The position numbers and the translations under genes were made by a program. The notes beneath the pieces were generated by a model. That model searched no databases and was not told where the DNA came from. It saw only the letters and a list, made by a program, of their open reading frames with translations. Positions 9,083 to 18,790 of a stretch of 64,000 nt of DNA are shown one piece after another; positions within the stretch are counted from its first letter, which is position 1; every line of letters begins with the position of its first letter. Origin of the DNA: Paracoccus sp. MBLB3053 (GTDB lineage Bacteria > Pseudomonadota > Alphaproteobacteria > Rhodobacterales > Rhodobacteraceae); contig NZ_JAVQLW010000002.1 in NCBI RefSeq assembly GCF_031822435.1, positions 434,001 to 498,000 of the forward strand, in the 5' to 3' direction.

Positions 9083-9462
9083 GGCATGACCTGCAGTTCG
9101 TGGTTCATCTGCGGCATCATGTTCGTGTTCAGGTGGAACATGACCCAAAGCGAACCCGCCAGCATGATCACCACGATGACAACAGTGAAGATCGTGGACA
9201 GCAGGGTCCAACCTTCCTCGGACGAGCTGTTCATGTGCAGGAAGTAGATCATGTGCACGAGAACCTGCGCCACGGCGCAGAGCACGACCAGGCCGATGGT
9301 CATCGCGCGGCTGTCGAAACCTCCGCCCATGACGATGCCGAAGGGAATGACCGTCAGGATGACCGCCAGCACGAAGCCCGTCATGTAGCTTTTGAAGCTG
9401 CCATGATCATGGTGATCATCATGTCCTTGATGTGCGTCGTGATGGGTATGCGAATGTGCCAT
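9079..9462 (-). CDS. cyoD: Quinol oxidase subunit IV
   Basis: A 127-residue protein. A histidine-rich head (HSHTHHDAHQGHDDHHDHG) is followed by three membrane helices, including SYMTGFVLAVILTVIPFGIVM and VLCAVAQVLVHMIYFLHM, as in CyoD/QoxD, then the short NMMPQMNHELQVMP tail. Subunit IV stabilises the oxidase core in the cytoplasmic membrane. The His-rich head could bind copper (speculative). Start and stop overlap the neighbouring subunit III and SURF1 genes. Confidence 0.93.
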   Translation of the reverse strand: MAHSHTHHDAHQGHDDHHDHGSFKSYMTGFVLAVILTVIPFGIVMGGGFDSRAMTIGLVVLCAVAQVLVHMIYFLHMNSSSEEGWTLLSTIFTVVIVVIMLAGSLWVMFHLNTNMMPQMNHELQVMP

Positions 9463-10082
9463 CAGATCACCCCCATGAGATAGACGACGGTGAAGACCCC
9501 GATCCAGATCAGGTCAAGGAAGTGCCAGAAGAGGCTCAGGCACATCAGTCGACGTTGGTTTGCCGAGGTCAGACCGAACTTCGACACCTGCACCATCAGC
9601 GTGACGAGCCAGATCGAGCCGAAGGTCACGTGCAGGCCGTGTGTGCCGACCAGCGTGAAGAAGGCCGACAGAAAGGCCGAACGCTGCGGACCCGCCCCGA
9701 TATGGATGAGGTGGTGGAACTCGTAAAGCTCGATCGCCAGGAAACACAGACCAAAGAACAGGGTGACTGCCAGCCACTTCAGCGTGCCCGATTTGTCGCC
9801 CTTGACCATGCGAAGCATCGCAAAGCCGTAGGTGATCGACGAAAAGAGCAGCATGGCGGTGTTGATCGCCACCAGTTCGAGGTCGAAGAGATCCTTGGGG
9901 CCGGGACCGGCCGCAAGGTTTCCGTGAAGCACGCCATAAGCCGCGAAGAGCACTGCGAACATCAGGCAGTCGCTCATCAGGTAGACCCAGAAGCCGATAT
10001 TGGTCGAGGCACCCTCAGCGTGGTGATGCGGCTCGGTTTCCCAATAGTCTGCCGGGTTCTGGAGTTGGGTAACGGTGCTCAT
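9462..10082 (-). CDS. cyoC: Quinol oxidase subunit III
   Basis: A 206-residue five-helix membrane protein, the usual size of CyoC. Visible motifs include [45 protein letters not shown] and the carboxyl-side [18 protein letters not shown]. It belongs to heme-copper oxidase subunit III. Four bases separate its start from the cyoB stop, and its end overlaps cyoD, so it belongs to one operon. Confidence 0.95.
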   Translation of the reverse strand: MSTVTQLQNPADYWETEPHHHAEGASTNIGFWVYLMSDCLMFAVLFAAYGVLHGNLAAGPGPKDLFDLELVAINTAMLLFSSITYGFAMLRMVKGDKSGTLKWLAVTLFFGLCFLAIELYEFHHLIHIGAGPQRSAFLSAFFTLVGTHGLHVTFGSIWLVTLMVQVSKFGLTSANQRRLMCLSLFWHFLDLIWIGVFTVVYLMGVI

Positions 10083-10086
10083 CGCA

Positions 10087-12096
10087 TCATGCTCCCTGTG
10101 CCAGCTGAAGATCGCGGGCGGTCTCGACCTCGGTCACTTCCTCGGCGGGGACGTAGTAGTCACGATCGTAGTTGAAGGTGTGATAGATCGAGTAGCCCAC
10201 GACCGCCGCGAAGGAGAGGATGGCAAGCCACCAGATGTACCAGATCATTGCGATCCCGAAGACGGTGCAGAGACCGGCGATGATTACGCCCGAACCGGTG
10301 TAACGCGGCATATGGATCGGGATGTAATCGGCCTTCGGACGCGCAGCCCCTGCTTCCTTCATCTCGGTCCAGGCATCCAGCCCGTGCACGACCGGGGTGA
10401 AGGCGAAGTTGTAGGACGGCGGTGGCGACGAGGTCGCCCATTCCAGAGTGCGGCCGTTCCACGGATCGCCCGTTTCGTCACGGTATTCCGGTTCGTTGCG
10501 CTTCCAGATCGAGATGCCGAACTGGACGAACATGGCACCGATACCAGCGGCGATCAGGACCGCGCCGAAGCCAGCGATGATGAACCAGATCTGCAGGCTC
10601 GGATCGTCGAAGACACGCATCCGGCGGGTCACGCCCATCAGCCCCAGGATGTAGAGCGGCATGAAGGCGACCCAGAAGCCGACGACCCAGCACCAGAAGC
10701 TGACTTTGCCCCAGAACACGTTCAGCTTGAAGCCAAAGGCCTTGGGCCACCAGAAGTTGATCGCCGCGAACAGGCCGAACAGCACGCCGCCGATGATGAC
10801 GTTATGGAAGTGCGCGATCAGGAACAGCGAGTTGTGCAGCACGAAATCCGCCGGAGGGACGGCCAGCAGCACGCCGGTCATGCCGCCGATGACGAAGGTC
10901 AGCATGAAGGCCACGGTCCACATCATCGGCAGTTCGAAGCGGACGCGGCCATGATACATGGTGAAGAGCCAGTTGAAGATCTTCGCGCCCGTCGGGATCG
11001 AGATGATCATCGTGGTGATCCCGAAGAACGAGTTCACCGAGGCGCCCGAACCCATCGTGAAGAAGTGGTGCAGCCACACGAGATAGGACAGGACCGTGAT
11101 GCAGACGGTCGCGTAGACCATCGAGGTGTATCCGAACAGGCGCTTGCCCGAGAAGGTCGAGGTGACCTCCGAGAAGACGCCGAACAGTGGCAGGATAAGG
11201 ATGTAAACCTCGGGGTGGCCCCAGATCCAGATGAGGTTGATATACATCATCGGGCTGCCACCAAGGTCATTGGTGAAGAAGTTCGTGCCGATATAGCGAT
11301 CCAGCGTCAGCAGGATCAGCGTCATCGTCAGAACCGGGAACGACGCCACGATCAGGATGTTCGTGCAGAACGAAGTCCAGGTGAAGACAGGCATCTTCAT
11401 CATGGTCATGCCCGGCGCGCGCATCTTCAGGATCGTCACCATCAGGTTGATCCCCGAAAGCGTGGTTCCGACGCCCGCGACCTGAAGGCCCCAGATGTAA
11501 TAATCGACGCCGACCCAGGGGCTATAGGCAATGCCCGACAGCGGCGGGAACGCGAGCCAACCGGTCTGCGCGAATTCACCGACGAACAGCGAGGCCATGA
11601 TGATGACCGCGCCGCCCACCGTCATCCAGAACGAGAAGTTGTTCAGGAAGGGGAAGGACACGTCGCGCGCGCCGATCTGCAGCGGCACCACATAGTTCAT
11701 CAGACCCGTGACGAAGGGCATCGCCACGAAAAAGATCATGATGACGCCATGCGCCGTGAAGATCTGGTCATAATGGTGGGCGTTCAGATAGCCCTCGGAG
11801 CCGTTGAAGGCCATCGCCTGCTGGGCCCGCATCATGATCGCATCGGCAAAACCGCGCACGAACATGATCAGACCCAGGATCATGTACATGATCCCGATCT
11901 TCTTGTGGTCCACCGAAGTGAACCATTCGTTCCAGAGATAACCCCAGAGCTTGAATTTGGTCAGCGCCGCGACCATCGCGATCCCGCCGATCGCGACGGC
12001 GACGAAGGTCACGAGGACGATGGGCTCCTTCGGGATGGCGTCGAAATTCAGACGCCCCAGAAGGAAGGTTGTTTCTACATTTGTTGGAATGGCCAT
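10087..12096 (-). CDS. cyoB: Quinol oxidase subunit I (heme-copper catalytic subunit)
   Basis: A 669-residue subunit I with the conserved heme-copper core: the low-spin heme His in [11 protein letters not shown], the Tyr-His copper-B region [24 protein letters not shown] for the other copper-B histidines, and [15 protein letters not shown] for the heme-binding histidines. Known role: four-electron reduction of O2 to water with proton pumping, electrons coming from ubiquinol. I start it at the ATG at 12096 ([16 protein letters not shown]); 26 residues of non-homologous reading frame precede it. Heme type (bo3 versus ba3) cannot be read from sequence. A linked SURF1 and the absence of cyoE (heme O synthase) in this operon favour ba3, as in Paracoccus. 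Confidence 0.96.
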   Translation of the reverse strand: MAIPTNVETTFLLGRLNFDAIPKEPIVLVTFVAVAIGGIAMVAALTKFKLWGYLWNEWFTSVDHKKIGIMYMILGLIMFVRGFADAIMMRAQQAMAFNGSEGYLNAHHYDQIFTAHGVIMIFFVAMPFVTGLMNYVVPLQIGARDVSFPFLNNFSFWMTVGGAVIIMASLFVGEFAQTGWLAFPPLSGIAYSPWVGVDYYIWGLQVAGVGTTLSGINLMVTILKMRAPGMTMMKMPVFTWTSFCTNILIVASFPVLTMTLILLTLDRYIGTNFFTNDLGGSPMMYINLIWIWGHPEVYILILPLFGVFSEVTSTFSGKRLFGYTSMVYATVCITVLSYLVWLHHFFTMGSGASVNSFFGITTMIISIPTGAKIFNWLFTMYHGRVRFELPMMWTVAFMLTFVIGGMTGVLLAVPPADFVLHNSLFLIAHFHNVIIGGVLFGLFAAINFWWPKAFGFKLNVFWGKVSFWCWVVGFWVAFMPLYILGLMGVTRRMRVFDDPSLQIWFIIAGFGAVLIAAGIGAMFVQFGISIWKRNEPEYRDETGDPWNGRTLEWATSSPPPSYNFAFTPVVHGLDAWTEMKEAGAARPKADYIPIHMPRYTGSGVIIAGLCTVFGIAMIWYIWWLAILSFAAVVGYSIYHTFNYDRDYYVPAEEVTEVETARDLQLAQGA

Positions 12097-12109
12097 CTGG
12101 GACTCCGGC

Positions 12110-13318
12110 TCAGAGTTGGTTGTCGGCGGCGGGACGCCGTGCGTCCTGGATGAGCCGCGGCATGTCCATGCCAAGGCCTAGGCGATTTTCGGGGCGAGGC
12201 AGCGCAATGCCGCGCATCGGCGTCTGATCGACGCGGACGACGGGCTGCGACTGGCGCAGGTCCGAGAACATGCGTGCCGAATCTGCGGGCGTACAGAAGC
12301 TGGTGACCATGAAGGGTTCCTGACCAAAGACCGGCCGCGCGAGACCGCGACGGATTTCCTTGTCATAGGTGAGTTGGGCCATGTTGATGGTGCCCGCCAG
12401 GCCGGTTCCGCCCTGATCGTCCAGCGCCATCATCTCGGCCATGCACATCTTGTTCTGCTCGACGCACATGTTGACCGCGCGGTCGAACAGCTCGGGATCG
12501 ACCTCGGCAAAGGTCATCGGCTTCACGTTCTCGCTGGGGGCTTCCAGTTCGAGGTAACGCGGCCGATCAAGCACGCCGCCATTGGCGCGGGCCTCGTCAA
12601 CCCATTCATCGAAGGCGGCAGGTTCAAGTGCATGTGCCTTGAAGCGCATGCCCGAGAAGCCGTGGCCCGAGTAATGCGAGGCCAAGCCTTGATATTCGCC
12701 GCCATTGTTGAAGACGCCGTGCAGCTTCGTTTCCATTCCGGGCATGGCATAGATCATGCCGGCCATGGCAGGGATGTAGAAAGCGTTCATCACTGAGGAC
12801 GCGGTCAGGCTGAACTCGACCTCGCGGTTCACCGGAACGGCGAGCTCGTTGACCGAGGCGACGCCTTCTTCGGGATAGATGAACAGCCATTTCCAGTCCA
12901 ATGCCACCACTTCGACACGGAAGGGTTCCTGATCAGGAACCGGCTCGCTGACGCTCAGGCGATCAAGCGGGCGGTAGGGATCCAGAAGGTGCGTGCCGAC
13001 CCAGGTCAACGCGCCAAGGCAGATGATGATGAGCAGCGGAGCCGCCCAGATGACCAGTTCGAACTTGGTCGAATGGTCCCAATCGGGCCGATAGGTCGCC
13101 TTCTTGTTCGAGGCGCGGTAGCGCCAGGCGAACAGGATGGTTAGGGCCATCACCGGGATGATGATGATCAGCATCAGGCCGGTCGAGGCCAGAAGCAGAT
13201 CCTTCTGGCGCTCGGCGATGTCGCCGGAGGGCTTGAGCACCTCCATTTTGCAAGCGGCCAGTGCCAGAAAAGCGGGTGCAAGCGCGGAAAAGCGCGCCAA
13301 GCGGGGGAGTATGCGCAT
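12110..13318 (-). CDS. cyoA: Quinol oxidase subunit II (lipoprotein)
   Basis: A 402-residue subunit II. The N-terminus [23 protein letters not shown] ends in a lipobox Cys at residue 23, then two membrane helices ([26 protein letters not shown] and [24 protein letters not shown]) and a periplasmic cupredoxin-like domain. The CuA cysteine pair of cytochrome c oxidases is absent in the corresponding region ([18 protein letters not shown]), as expected for a quinol oxidase. It is the first gene of cyoABCD-surf1. The stretch upstream of 13318 (to the divergent MFS gene) should hold the promoter; I see no clear -35/-10 pair. Confidence 0.95.
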   Translation of the reverse strand: MRILPRLARFSALAPAFLALAACKMEVLKPSGDIAERQKDLLLASTGLMLIIIIPVMALTILFAWRYRASNKKATYRPDWDHSTKFELVIWAAPLLIIICLGALTWVGTHLLDPYRPLDRLSVSEPVPDQEPFRVEVVALDWKWLFIYPEEGVASVNELAVPVNREVEFSLTASSVMNAFYIPAMAGMIYAMPGMETKLHGVFNNGGEYQGLASHYSGHGFSGMRFKAHALEPAAFDEWVDEARANGGVLDRPRYLELEAPSENVKPMTFAEVDPELFDRAVNMCVEQNKMCMAEMMALDDQGGTGLAGTINMAQLTYDKEIRRGLARPVFGQEPFMVTSFCTPADSARMFSDLRQSQPVVRVDQTPMRGIALPRPENRLGLGMDMPRLIQDARRPAADNQL

Positions 13319-13526
13319 GAAAGCCGTATCCTCACCTGAAGAGGGGGCATGGGGAGGGTGTAGATGGGCCACCCCCTAAGGGATCAGCCCCAAGACAGAC
13401 ATAGGACAATTTGCCACACCCTGCGCGTCTTGAACATCTTCGTTGACCGGAAGAAGAACGCGACCACTATTGCCTTTAAGTCCCTCGCCCCCTCGCTGTC
13501 GGGCGCCCCTGATAGGTCAGCTAGAC

Positions 13527-14837
13527 ATGTGCGCAGCAAATACCCCCTCCTCCTCCCTGCCCCGTGAGGCGATGCCCGATCACCACGTGTCGCCTTCCGA
13601 CATCGCGGTGGGCGTCATCATCGGGCGTTCGTCCGAGTTCTTCGACTTCTTCGTCTTCGCGATCGCTTCTGTCATCGTGTTTCCGCAGCGCTATTTTTCC
13701 TTTGCGGATCCGCTGACTGCGACGCTTTGGTCCTTTGCGGTCTTTGCGCTGGCCTTCCTGGCCCGCCCGCTGGGAACTGCCTTCTTTACCGTCATCGATC
13801 GCAAATATGGCAAGAGCACCAAGTTGACGCTGGCGCTGTTGATCCTTGGCACATCGACCGTCGGCATGGGGCTTATCCCCGCCTATGCAGAAATCGGAGC
13901 CGCATCGATCGTCGTGCTCTGCATCCTGCGAATCGGCCAGGGCTTCGCCCTTGGCGGCGCCTGGGATGGCCTGCCCTCGCTTCTCAACATGAATGCCCCG
14001 GAAAACCGCCGAGGGCTTTATGTCATGACGCCGCAACTCGGCGCTCCGGTCGGCCTGATCGTCGCAAGCCTGCTGTTCGCCTATCTTCTGTCGAACATGT
14101 CCCAGGCCGACTTCCTGAACTGGGGTTGGCGCTATCCGTTCTTCGTGGCCTTCGCGATCAACGTCGTGGCACTATTCGCGCGTCTTCGCATCGTCGTGAC
14201 CCCGGAATACACTCGCGCGTTCGAAGACCATGCTCTGGAGCCGACCAGCTTCCGCGCTGCTTTCGCCAAGGATGGGCGGACCATTCTCGTGGGCGCCTTC
14301 GTGCCGCTGGCGAGCTTTGCGCTGTTCCATATGGTTACGGTTTTCCCGCTTTCCTGGGTTTATCTCTATACCAACGAGACGCTCACGAACTTCCTGCTGA
14401 TTGAATCGATTGCGGCTGCCTTCGGCTTTGTCGCGATCATTCTCTCGGGCGTGATCGCCGACCGGATCGGGCATCGCAAGCTGCTGTTCCGCTGCGCCAT
14501 CGCCATCGCCGTGTTCAGTCTTATCGCCCCGCTCCTGCTTTCGGGCAACCAGTTGGGCGAAGCGATCTATATGATCATCGGCTTTGTCATCCTGGGGCTC
14601 AGCTTCGGGCAGAGCTCGGGTGCGGTCGCATCGCTCTTCGAATCGGGCCGCCGCTACACCGGCTCGGCGATCGTTTCGGACCTCGCCTGGCTTTTCGGGG
14701 CCGGCTTCGCCCCGCTCGCAGCGCTGGCGCTTTCTGCTTGGCTTGGGCTTCCTGCGGCGGGCCTCTACCTGTTGTCGGGGGCGGTGTGCACCATCCTGGC
14801 GCTTTGGTTCGCCCGCAAGCTGCGGCTCTCGGCCTGA
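13527..14837 (+). CDS. MFS transporter of the metabolite:H+ symporter type
   Basis: A protein of about 436 residues with 12 hydrophobic segments. After a short head comes SPSDIAVGVIIGRSSEFFDFFVFAIASVIVFP, typical of the MHS family (ShiA/KgtP/ProP-like). The loop 2-3 motif is shifted but includes FLARPLGTAFFTVIDRKYGK, and IADRIGHRK is the repeat in the second half. GSAIVSDLAWLFGAGFAPL closes the bundle. Substrates in the family are organic acids, betaines or shikimate; I cannot assign one. ATG 13527 is the first plausible start; another in-frame ATG lies at 13572. It is transcribed away from the oxidase operon and ends before a strong terminator. Confidence 0.85.
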   Translation: MCAANTPSSSLPREAMPDHHVSPSDIAVGVIIGRSSEFFDFFVFAIASVIVFPQRYFSFADPLTATLWSFAVFALAFLARPLGTAFFTVIDRKYGKSTKLTLALLILGTSTVGMGLIPAYAEIGAASIVVLCILRIGQGFALGGAWDGLPSLLNMNAPENRRGLYVMTPQLGAPVGLIVASLLFAYLLSNMSQADFLNWGWRYPFFVAFAINVVALFARLRIVVTPEYTRAFEDHALEPTSFRAAFAKDGRTILVGAFVPLASFALFHMVTVFPLSWVYLYTNETLTNFLLIESIAAAFGFVAIILSGVIADRIGHRKLLFRCAIAIAVFSLIAPLLLSGNQLGEAIYMIIGFVILGLSFGQSSGAVASLFESGRRYTGSAIVSDLAWLFGAGFAPLAALALSAWLGLPAAGLYLLSGAVCTILALWFARKLRLSA

Positions 14838-14864
14838 TCCTCGGACGAAACTGAACCGAATAGG

Positions 14865-14892
14865 CGCCCGCTGCTTAACGCAGCGGGCGTTT
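14865..14892 (+). terminator. Rho-independent terminator after the MFS gene
   Basis: A perfect 10-bp stem CGCCCGCTGC / GCAGCGGGCG (14865-14874 and 14880-14889) with loop TTAAC, followed by TTT. It lies 28 bases past the MFS stop and insulates it from the toxin-antitoxin operon. Confidence 0.85.
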
Positions 14893-14922
14893 CCACTTGA
14901 AACCGCAGATGCCGCGCCCTAT

Positions 14923-14938
14923 CTATCTAGCCAGATAG
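14923..14938. promoter_or_regulatory. Candidate autoregulatory operator of the toxin-antitoxin operon
   Basis: The inverted repeat CTATCT-AGCC-AGATAG lies 24 bases before the antitoxin ATG, in an AT-rich patch with a further partial repeat (AGATAGCTAGCCGATA) overlapping it. Phd-family antitoxins bind such short palindromes at their own promoter, so this is the likely operator (inference from position and symmetry). Confidence 0.6.
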
Positions 14939-14961
14939 CTAGCCGATAAGGGAGTGCTGTG

Positions 14962-15210
14962 ATGTGGACTCTTCAGGATGCGAAAAATCGATTCTCGGCC
15001 GTAGTCGACGCCGCACTGGCGGGGCAGCCTCAGCAGGTGTCGCGCCGGGGAAAGCCCGCTGTCGTGATCATGTCTGCCACCGAATACGAGCGCATGAGAG
15101 CTGCGGCGCGAAAGGATCGCGGCTCTTTCATCGCGCATCTGATGGATTTTCCGGGTGCAGAAGCGACCGAGATACGCCTTCAGGCACGACCCCGCGACGT
15201 CCAGTTTTGA
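14962..15210 (+). CDS. Phd/YefM-type antitoxin
   Basis: An 82-residue protein, MWTLQDAKNRFSAVVDAALAG, followed by QQVSRRGKPAVVIMSATEYERM: the Phd/YefM DNA-binding N-terminal fold (W-x3-AK-x-F-S and the V-I-S-x-x-E-Y motif). The C-terminal 30 residues (FIAHLMDFPGAEATEIRLQ) would wrap the toxin. AAGGGAG precedes the ATG by 7 bases. The downstream PIN toxin starts three bases after its stop. It neutralises the toxin and should repress the operon. Confidence 0.9.
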   Translation: MWTLQDAKNRFSAVVDAALAGQPQQVSRRGKPAVVIMSATEYERMRAAARKDRGSFIAHLMDFPGAEATEIRLQARPRDVQF

Positions 15211-15213
15211 GCC

Positions 15214-15630
15214 ATGCTCATTCTGGACACGAATGTTCTTTCGGCCTTGCGTCGGCCCGACCGCAGCCCCGAGGTCGCGGCTTGGCTGACGTATCAAGAC
15301 GAGAACGAGCTTTTCCTTTCCGTCATCACTCTTGGTGAAATCGAGCGGGGGATCGCGCGTCAGGAACGCGGAAACCCGCCCTTTGCGCAGGACCTCAGGG
15401 AATGGCTCACGCGGACGGTATCGCTGTTCGGCGATCGGTTGCTGCCATTTGGCGCAACCGAGGCGCAGATCTGGGGGCGCCTCTCGGCCGAGATAGGCCA
15501 TGCCGGCGCGGATCTGCAGATTGCGGCCACAGCCTTGTCGCGCGACGCGATCGTCGTCACTGGCAATGTAGCAGATTTTCGCCCCACGAAATGCAGGCTT
15601 CTGGACCCGTTTACCGGACAGCAAGGCTGA
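15214..15630 (+). CDS. vapC: PIN-domain ribonuclease toxin (VapC/FitB type)
   Basis: A 138-residue PIN protein with the acidic catalytic residues in the expected places: Asp5 in LILDTNVLSAL, Glu in TLGEIERGIARQ near residue 47, Asp in HAGADLQIAATAL near 98, and TGNVADF near 117. PIN toxins cleave RNA, commonly tRNA, when the antitoxin is lost. The TLGEIERGI pattern is close to FitB/VapC toxins paired with Phd-type antitoxins. With the antitoxin it probably acts as a plasmid addiction module, given the replicon genes elsewhere in the window. Confidence 0.9.
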   Translation: MLILDTNVLSALRRPDRSPEVAAWLTYQDENELFLSVITLGEIERGIARQERGNPPFAQDLREWLTRTVSLFGDRLLPFGATEAQIWGRLSAEIGHAGADLQIAATALSRDAIVVTGNVADFRPTKCRLLDPFTGQQG

Positions 15631-15677
15631 CCTTGGTCAACGGGCCCGTTCCTGTGAAGCTTCCAAAAGGTCGACGA

Positions 15678-16961
15678 TCACCCGCGACGAAGCTGATCGA
15701 GCAGCGCTGCGCTCGGTTCACCCGTCACCGGCAGGCCACGCGATGACTGATAGGACCGGATTGCGGCGATCGTGTTCGACCCGACATTGCCGTCCACGCC
15801 CTGCGTGTCGAAGCCCCGCGCGGTCAGAAGACGCTGCATTTCCTTACGCTGTTCAAGTCGCAGGCCTGGATGGTCGGCCGGCCAGGGATTGGCCAGACCC
15901 GGATATCCCTTGATCCGGTCCGCCAGCAACGAAACCGCAAGTGCGTAGCTGTCAGCGTTGTTGTAACGAAGGATCGCGTGGAAGTTGCGGGTGATCAGGA
16001 AGGCCGCACCCGAAGGACCGCCGGGGATCAGAAGCTCGGTCGAGGTGCCTGCCGGGGGCAGCGGCCGCGACGTCGCCTGCCTGACCCCGATCGACTGCCA
16101 CTCTGCAACCGAACGGCGCTTGCCCTTGCCCGCAAGACCGGTGTTGAAACCTGCGGGAAGCGTCACTTCCACGGCAGCGGGCAAACCACGCTGCCAGCCG
16201 GATTTGGCTAGGTAGTTCGCGGTCGAGGCCAGCGAGTCACTCGGATCGTTCGACCAGATGTCACGCCGCCCGTCCCCGGTAAAATCCACAGCATAAGAAA
16301 GATAGGTCGTCGGGATGAACTGGGTATGGCCCATCGCTCCGGCCCAACTCCCCGTCATGTGGCCGGGATCGATATCACCGGCCTGTAGGACCCTAAGTGC
16401 CGCCATCAACTGGCTGCGAAAGAAACTCCCGCGGTAACCTTCGTAGCTCAGCGTCGAAAGCGCCTCGATCAGGGGCAGGTCGCCCCGGCGCTCGCCGTAG
16501 GTCGATTCCATTCCCCATACGGCGGTCACCACTTCCTTGTCGACGCCATAGGTAGCCTCGACGCGGCTCAGAACACTGTTGAATTGCGACAGCGCCGCCC
16601 GACCATTGACCTGGCGTTTTTCGGAAACCGCGTTCTCGAGGTATTCCCAAAGCGATTTCTTGAATTCGGCCTGGTTCTGGCTGCGGCGGACAACTTCGGG
16701 ATTGTAGACCACGTCGCGGAAGGCAAAGCTAAGGGTTGCGTCGCTGATGCCTTGCGATCGCGCCTGCCCCTTGAAGCCCTCGATCCAGCTGTTCAGGCCC
16801 GCGACCTTGGCCGGCGGAGGATTCTGGTATCTCCCCCATTTGATTTCCTGGCTTTGCTGCGCGACGCCGCCCCGGCCAGGCCCGTAACTGCCACCCCCGC
16901 ATGAGGCGAGAACCAGCGCGATGGCCGCAAAACCTGCCGTATGCCTGAAACTAAAACCCAT
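15678..16961 (-). CDS. Lytic murein transglycosylase, MltB family, with peptidoglycan-binding domain
   Basis: A 427-residue lipoprotein: MGFSFRHTAGFAAIALVLASCGGGS has a lipobox Cys at residue 21. The SLT-2/MltB domain contains the catalytic Glu in AVWGMESTYGERRG and the later MGHTQFIPTTYLSYAVDFTGDGRRDIW. The last 70 residues (LRLEQRKEMQRLLTARGFDTQGVDGNVGSNTIAAIRSYQSSRGLPVTGEPSAALL) form a PG_binding_1 domain. It cleaves glycan strands to 1,6-anhydro muropeptides in the periplasm. It stands alone, convergent with the toxin gene, 88 bases downstream of the GntR regulator. Confidence 0.93.
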   Translation of the reverse strand: MGFSFRHTAGFAAIALVLASCGGGSYGPGRGGVAQQSQEIKWGRYQNPPPAKVAGLNSWIEGFKGQARSQGISDATLSFAFRDVVYNPEVVRRSQNQAEFKKSLWEYLENAVSEKRQVNGRAALSQFNSVLSRVEATYGVDKEVVTAVWGMESTYGERRGDLPLIEALSTLSYEGYRGSFFRSQLMAALRVLQAGDIDPGHMTGSWAGAMGHTQFIPTTYLSYAVDFTGDGRRDIWSNDPSDSLASTANYLAKSGWQRGLPAAVEVTLPAGFNTGLAGKGKRRSVAEWQSIGVRQATSRPLPPAGTSTELLIPGGPSGAAFLITRNFHAILRYNNADSYALAVSLLADRIKGYPGLANPWPADHPGLRLEQRKEMQRLLTARGFDTQGVDGNVGSNTIAAIRSYQSSRGLPVTGEPSAALLDQLRRG

Positions 16962-17049
16962 GGCTCTGCCCCCGATTGTTTTGAGAAAGCCTAACCCGGC
17001 TCAGGCAGAGCCGAAAGCCCCAATAGCCGGCAAATTCGATCCTGCTTGC

Positions 17050-17802
17050 CTAGGCCATCCGGCTCGGATCATCGCCATCAAGTGCCTCGCGCGATCGGTC
17101 CGCCCCTTCCAGAACGACATCGCGCATCGCGAGCGCTGCTGCCTCGGGGTCGCGCGCTGCAATGGCGCTGGCGATCTTGAGGTGTTGCGAGGCACAGCGC
17201 GAAATTCCCTCTGGGCTAAGCGCGGGCGAGGAAATCTGGAAGGACACTGCCAGCGCGGCTTCGATCAAGGTTGTGACCGAACGCATGAAGGGGTTTCGCG
17301 ACATCGCCGCGACCGCGAGATGGAAGTTCAAATCCTCCTGCGCGACGGATTCGCGGGTATGTGCGGGATTGTCGATCCGTGCCGCAATGCTGAACAGATT
17401 GACGATCTCGTCGCTGGTCGCATTCAACGCGGCCAGCCGCGCCGCAGCGGGTTCGAAGGCAAGGCGCATATCACGAAGATGGTCGACGAATTCACTGTCC
17501 ATCCCGGATTGCATCTTCCATGAGATCACGTCGGAATCGACGAAATTCCACTTCTCGCGCGGGTTGACGCGCGTGCCGACACGGGTCTTGGCGCGGACCA
17601 GCCCCTTGGCCGCCAGCGTTTTCATCGCCTCGCGCAGGACGCTGCGCGAAACGCCGAAACGTCCGGAAAGCTGCTGATCTCCGGGCAGCGTCGAGTTCTC
17701 TGCGAAATCGCCGACAACGATCGCGCTGCCAAGTTCTTCGACGACGCGGGCATGGCTGGAACGCGGCTGATTGCCGAACATACGCTGGCGCAGCACGCCC
17801 AT
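17050..17802 (-). CDS. FadR/GntR-family transcriptional regulator (DgoR-like)
   Basis: A 250-residue regulator with an N-terminal winged helix (ENSTLPGDQQLSGRFGVSRSVLREAMKTLAAKGLV) and a C-terminal all-helical FCD domain. The FCD metal-site Asp/His pattern is visible around DLNFHLAVAAMSRNP and ASQHLKIASAI. The linker WNFVDSDVISWKM resembles the WNYLDTDVL of DgoR, so a galactonate-type or related sugar-acid effector is possible. It lies four bases after the last permease gene of the ytf-like importer on the same strand and is presumably its local repressor. Confidence 0.88.
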   Translation of the reverse strand: MGVLRQRMFGNQPRSSHARVVEELGSAIVVGDFAENSTLPGDQQLSGRFGVSRSVLREAMKTLAAKGLVRAKTRVGTRVNPREKWNFVDSDVISWKMQSGMDSEFVDHLRDMRLAFEPAAARLAALNATSDEIVNLFSIAARIDNPAHTRESVAQEDLNFHLAVAAMSRNPFMRSVTTLIEAALAVSFQISSPALSPEGISRCASQHLKIASAIAARDPEAAALAMRDVVLEGADRSREALDGDDPSRMA

Positions 17803-17806
17803 GATC

Positions 17807-18790
17807 CTATTCCCTTGCGGCGGCGCTCATCGTCGCCCGGCGCTCTGATATCAGCATGATCAGCCGCTGCAAGACGATGAAGGCGAACAGCAAAAGTCCG
17901 ACGACGATCTTGGTCCACCATGACGACAGCGTTCCGTCGAAGACGATATAGGTCTGGATGAGCCCCTGGATCAAAACCCCGAAAAGGGTTCCGAGCACGA
18001 GGCCCGATCCCCCCGTCAGCAATGTTCCACCGACAACCACTGCCGCTATCGCGTCAAGTTCGACCCCAACGGTCGCCAGCGAATATCCGGCCGATGTGTA
18101 AAGCGTATATGCAAGTCCAGACAGTCCCGCCATGAAGCCCGAGAATGCGTAGAGTTGGACCATCGTGCGGCGAAGCGGCACTCCCATCAGTTCGGCGGAT
18201 TGTTCCGACCCGCCGATCGCATAGACGTTTGCGCCAAACCGGCTTCGATGCGCGAGGATCACGCCCACGACAAAGGCAAGCAGCATCAGGATCGCAAGGA
18301 AGCTGAGCCTTCCCTTGTCTGGCAGGCGAATGAAGATCCCCTTCAGAAAACGTAGGAAGTCGTGACTGATCGGCACGGAATCCGTCGAGATCAGGAAGGC
18401 CGCGCCTCGGGCAAGGAACATGCCGGCCAGCGTCACCACGAATGCGGGCATTTTCAGCACATGGATCGTCAGCCCCATGAGTGCGCCGAATGCCGTGGAC
18501 ACCAACAAAGCCAGCGCGAAGGCCAGCGCCGGATGCACCCCGGCCCGGATCAGCACGGCCACGAAAACCGAGGTAAAAGCAATGACCGAGCCGACCGAAA
18601 GGTCGATGCCGCCAGACAGGATGACGAAGGTCATCCCCACAGCCGCGATCCCAAGAAATGCGTTGTCTGTCAGCAGGTTGCCAGCAACACGATAGGACAG
18701 CATGTTGGGAAACTGCAACACGCATAACGCATAGGCCACGACGAAGATGAGAACTGTCGCAAGGAAGGGCAGATTGCGCGCACGGATCAT
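17807..18790 (-). CDS. yjfF: Sugar ABC transporter permease, YjfF-like
   Basis: A 327-residue hydrophobic RbsC/BPD_transp_2 permease with about 9-10 helices. Family hallmarks are AAVGMTFVILSGGIDLSVGSVIAFTS and VGVELDAIAAVVVGGTLLTGGSGLVLGTLFGVL. It is the second permease of a YtfQRT-YjfF system, overlapping ytfT by ATGA. In E. coli this importer takes up galactofuranose. Two dissimilar permeases plus one double ATPase fit a heterodimeric channel. The YjfF assignment over YtfT rests mainly on gene order. Confidence 0.85.
   Translation of the reverse strand: MIRARNLPFLATVLIFVVAYALCVLQFPNMLSYRVAGNLLTDNAFLGIAAVGMTFVILSGGIDLSVGSVIAFTSVFVAVLIRAGVHPALAFALALLVSTAFGALMGLTIHVLKMPAFVVTLAGMFLARGAAFLISTDSVPISHDFLRFLKGIFIRLPDKGRLSFLAILMLLAFVVGVILAHRSRFGANVYAIGGSEQSAELMGVPLRRTMVQLYAFSGFMAGLSGLAYTLYTSAGYSLATVGVELDAIAAVVVGGTLLTGGSGLVLGTLFGVLIQGLIQTYIVFDGTLSSWWTKIVVGLLLFAFIVLQRLIMLISERRATMSAAARE

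Noticed and set aside
10075..12153. A 692-codon frame on the plus strand across the oxidase genes
   Set aside because: It is the antisense of cyoB; its His/Asp/Arg-rich translation is a by-product of GC-rich coding on the other strand.
15639..15650. AACGGGCCCGTT palindrome after the toxin gene, considered as a terminator
   Set aside because: It has no loop and no T tract; a 12-bp palindrome in GC-rich DNA is weak evidence.
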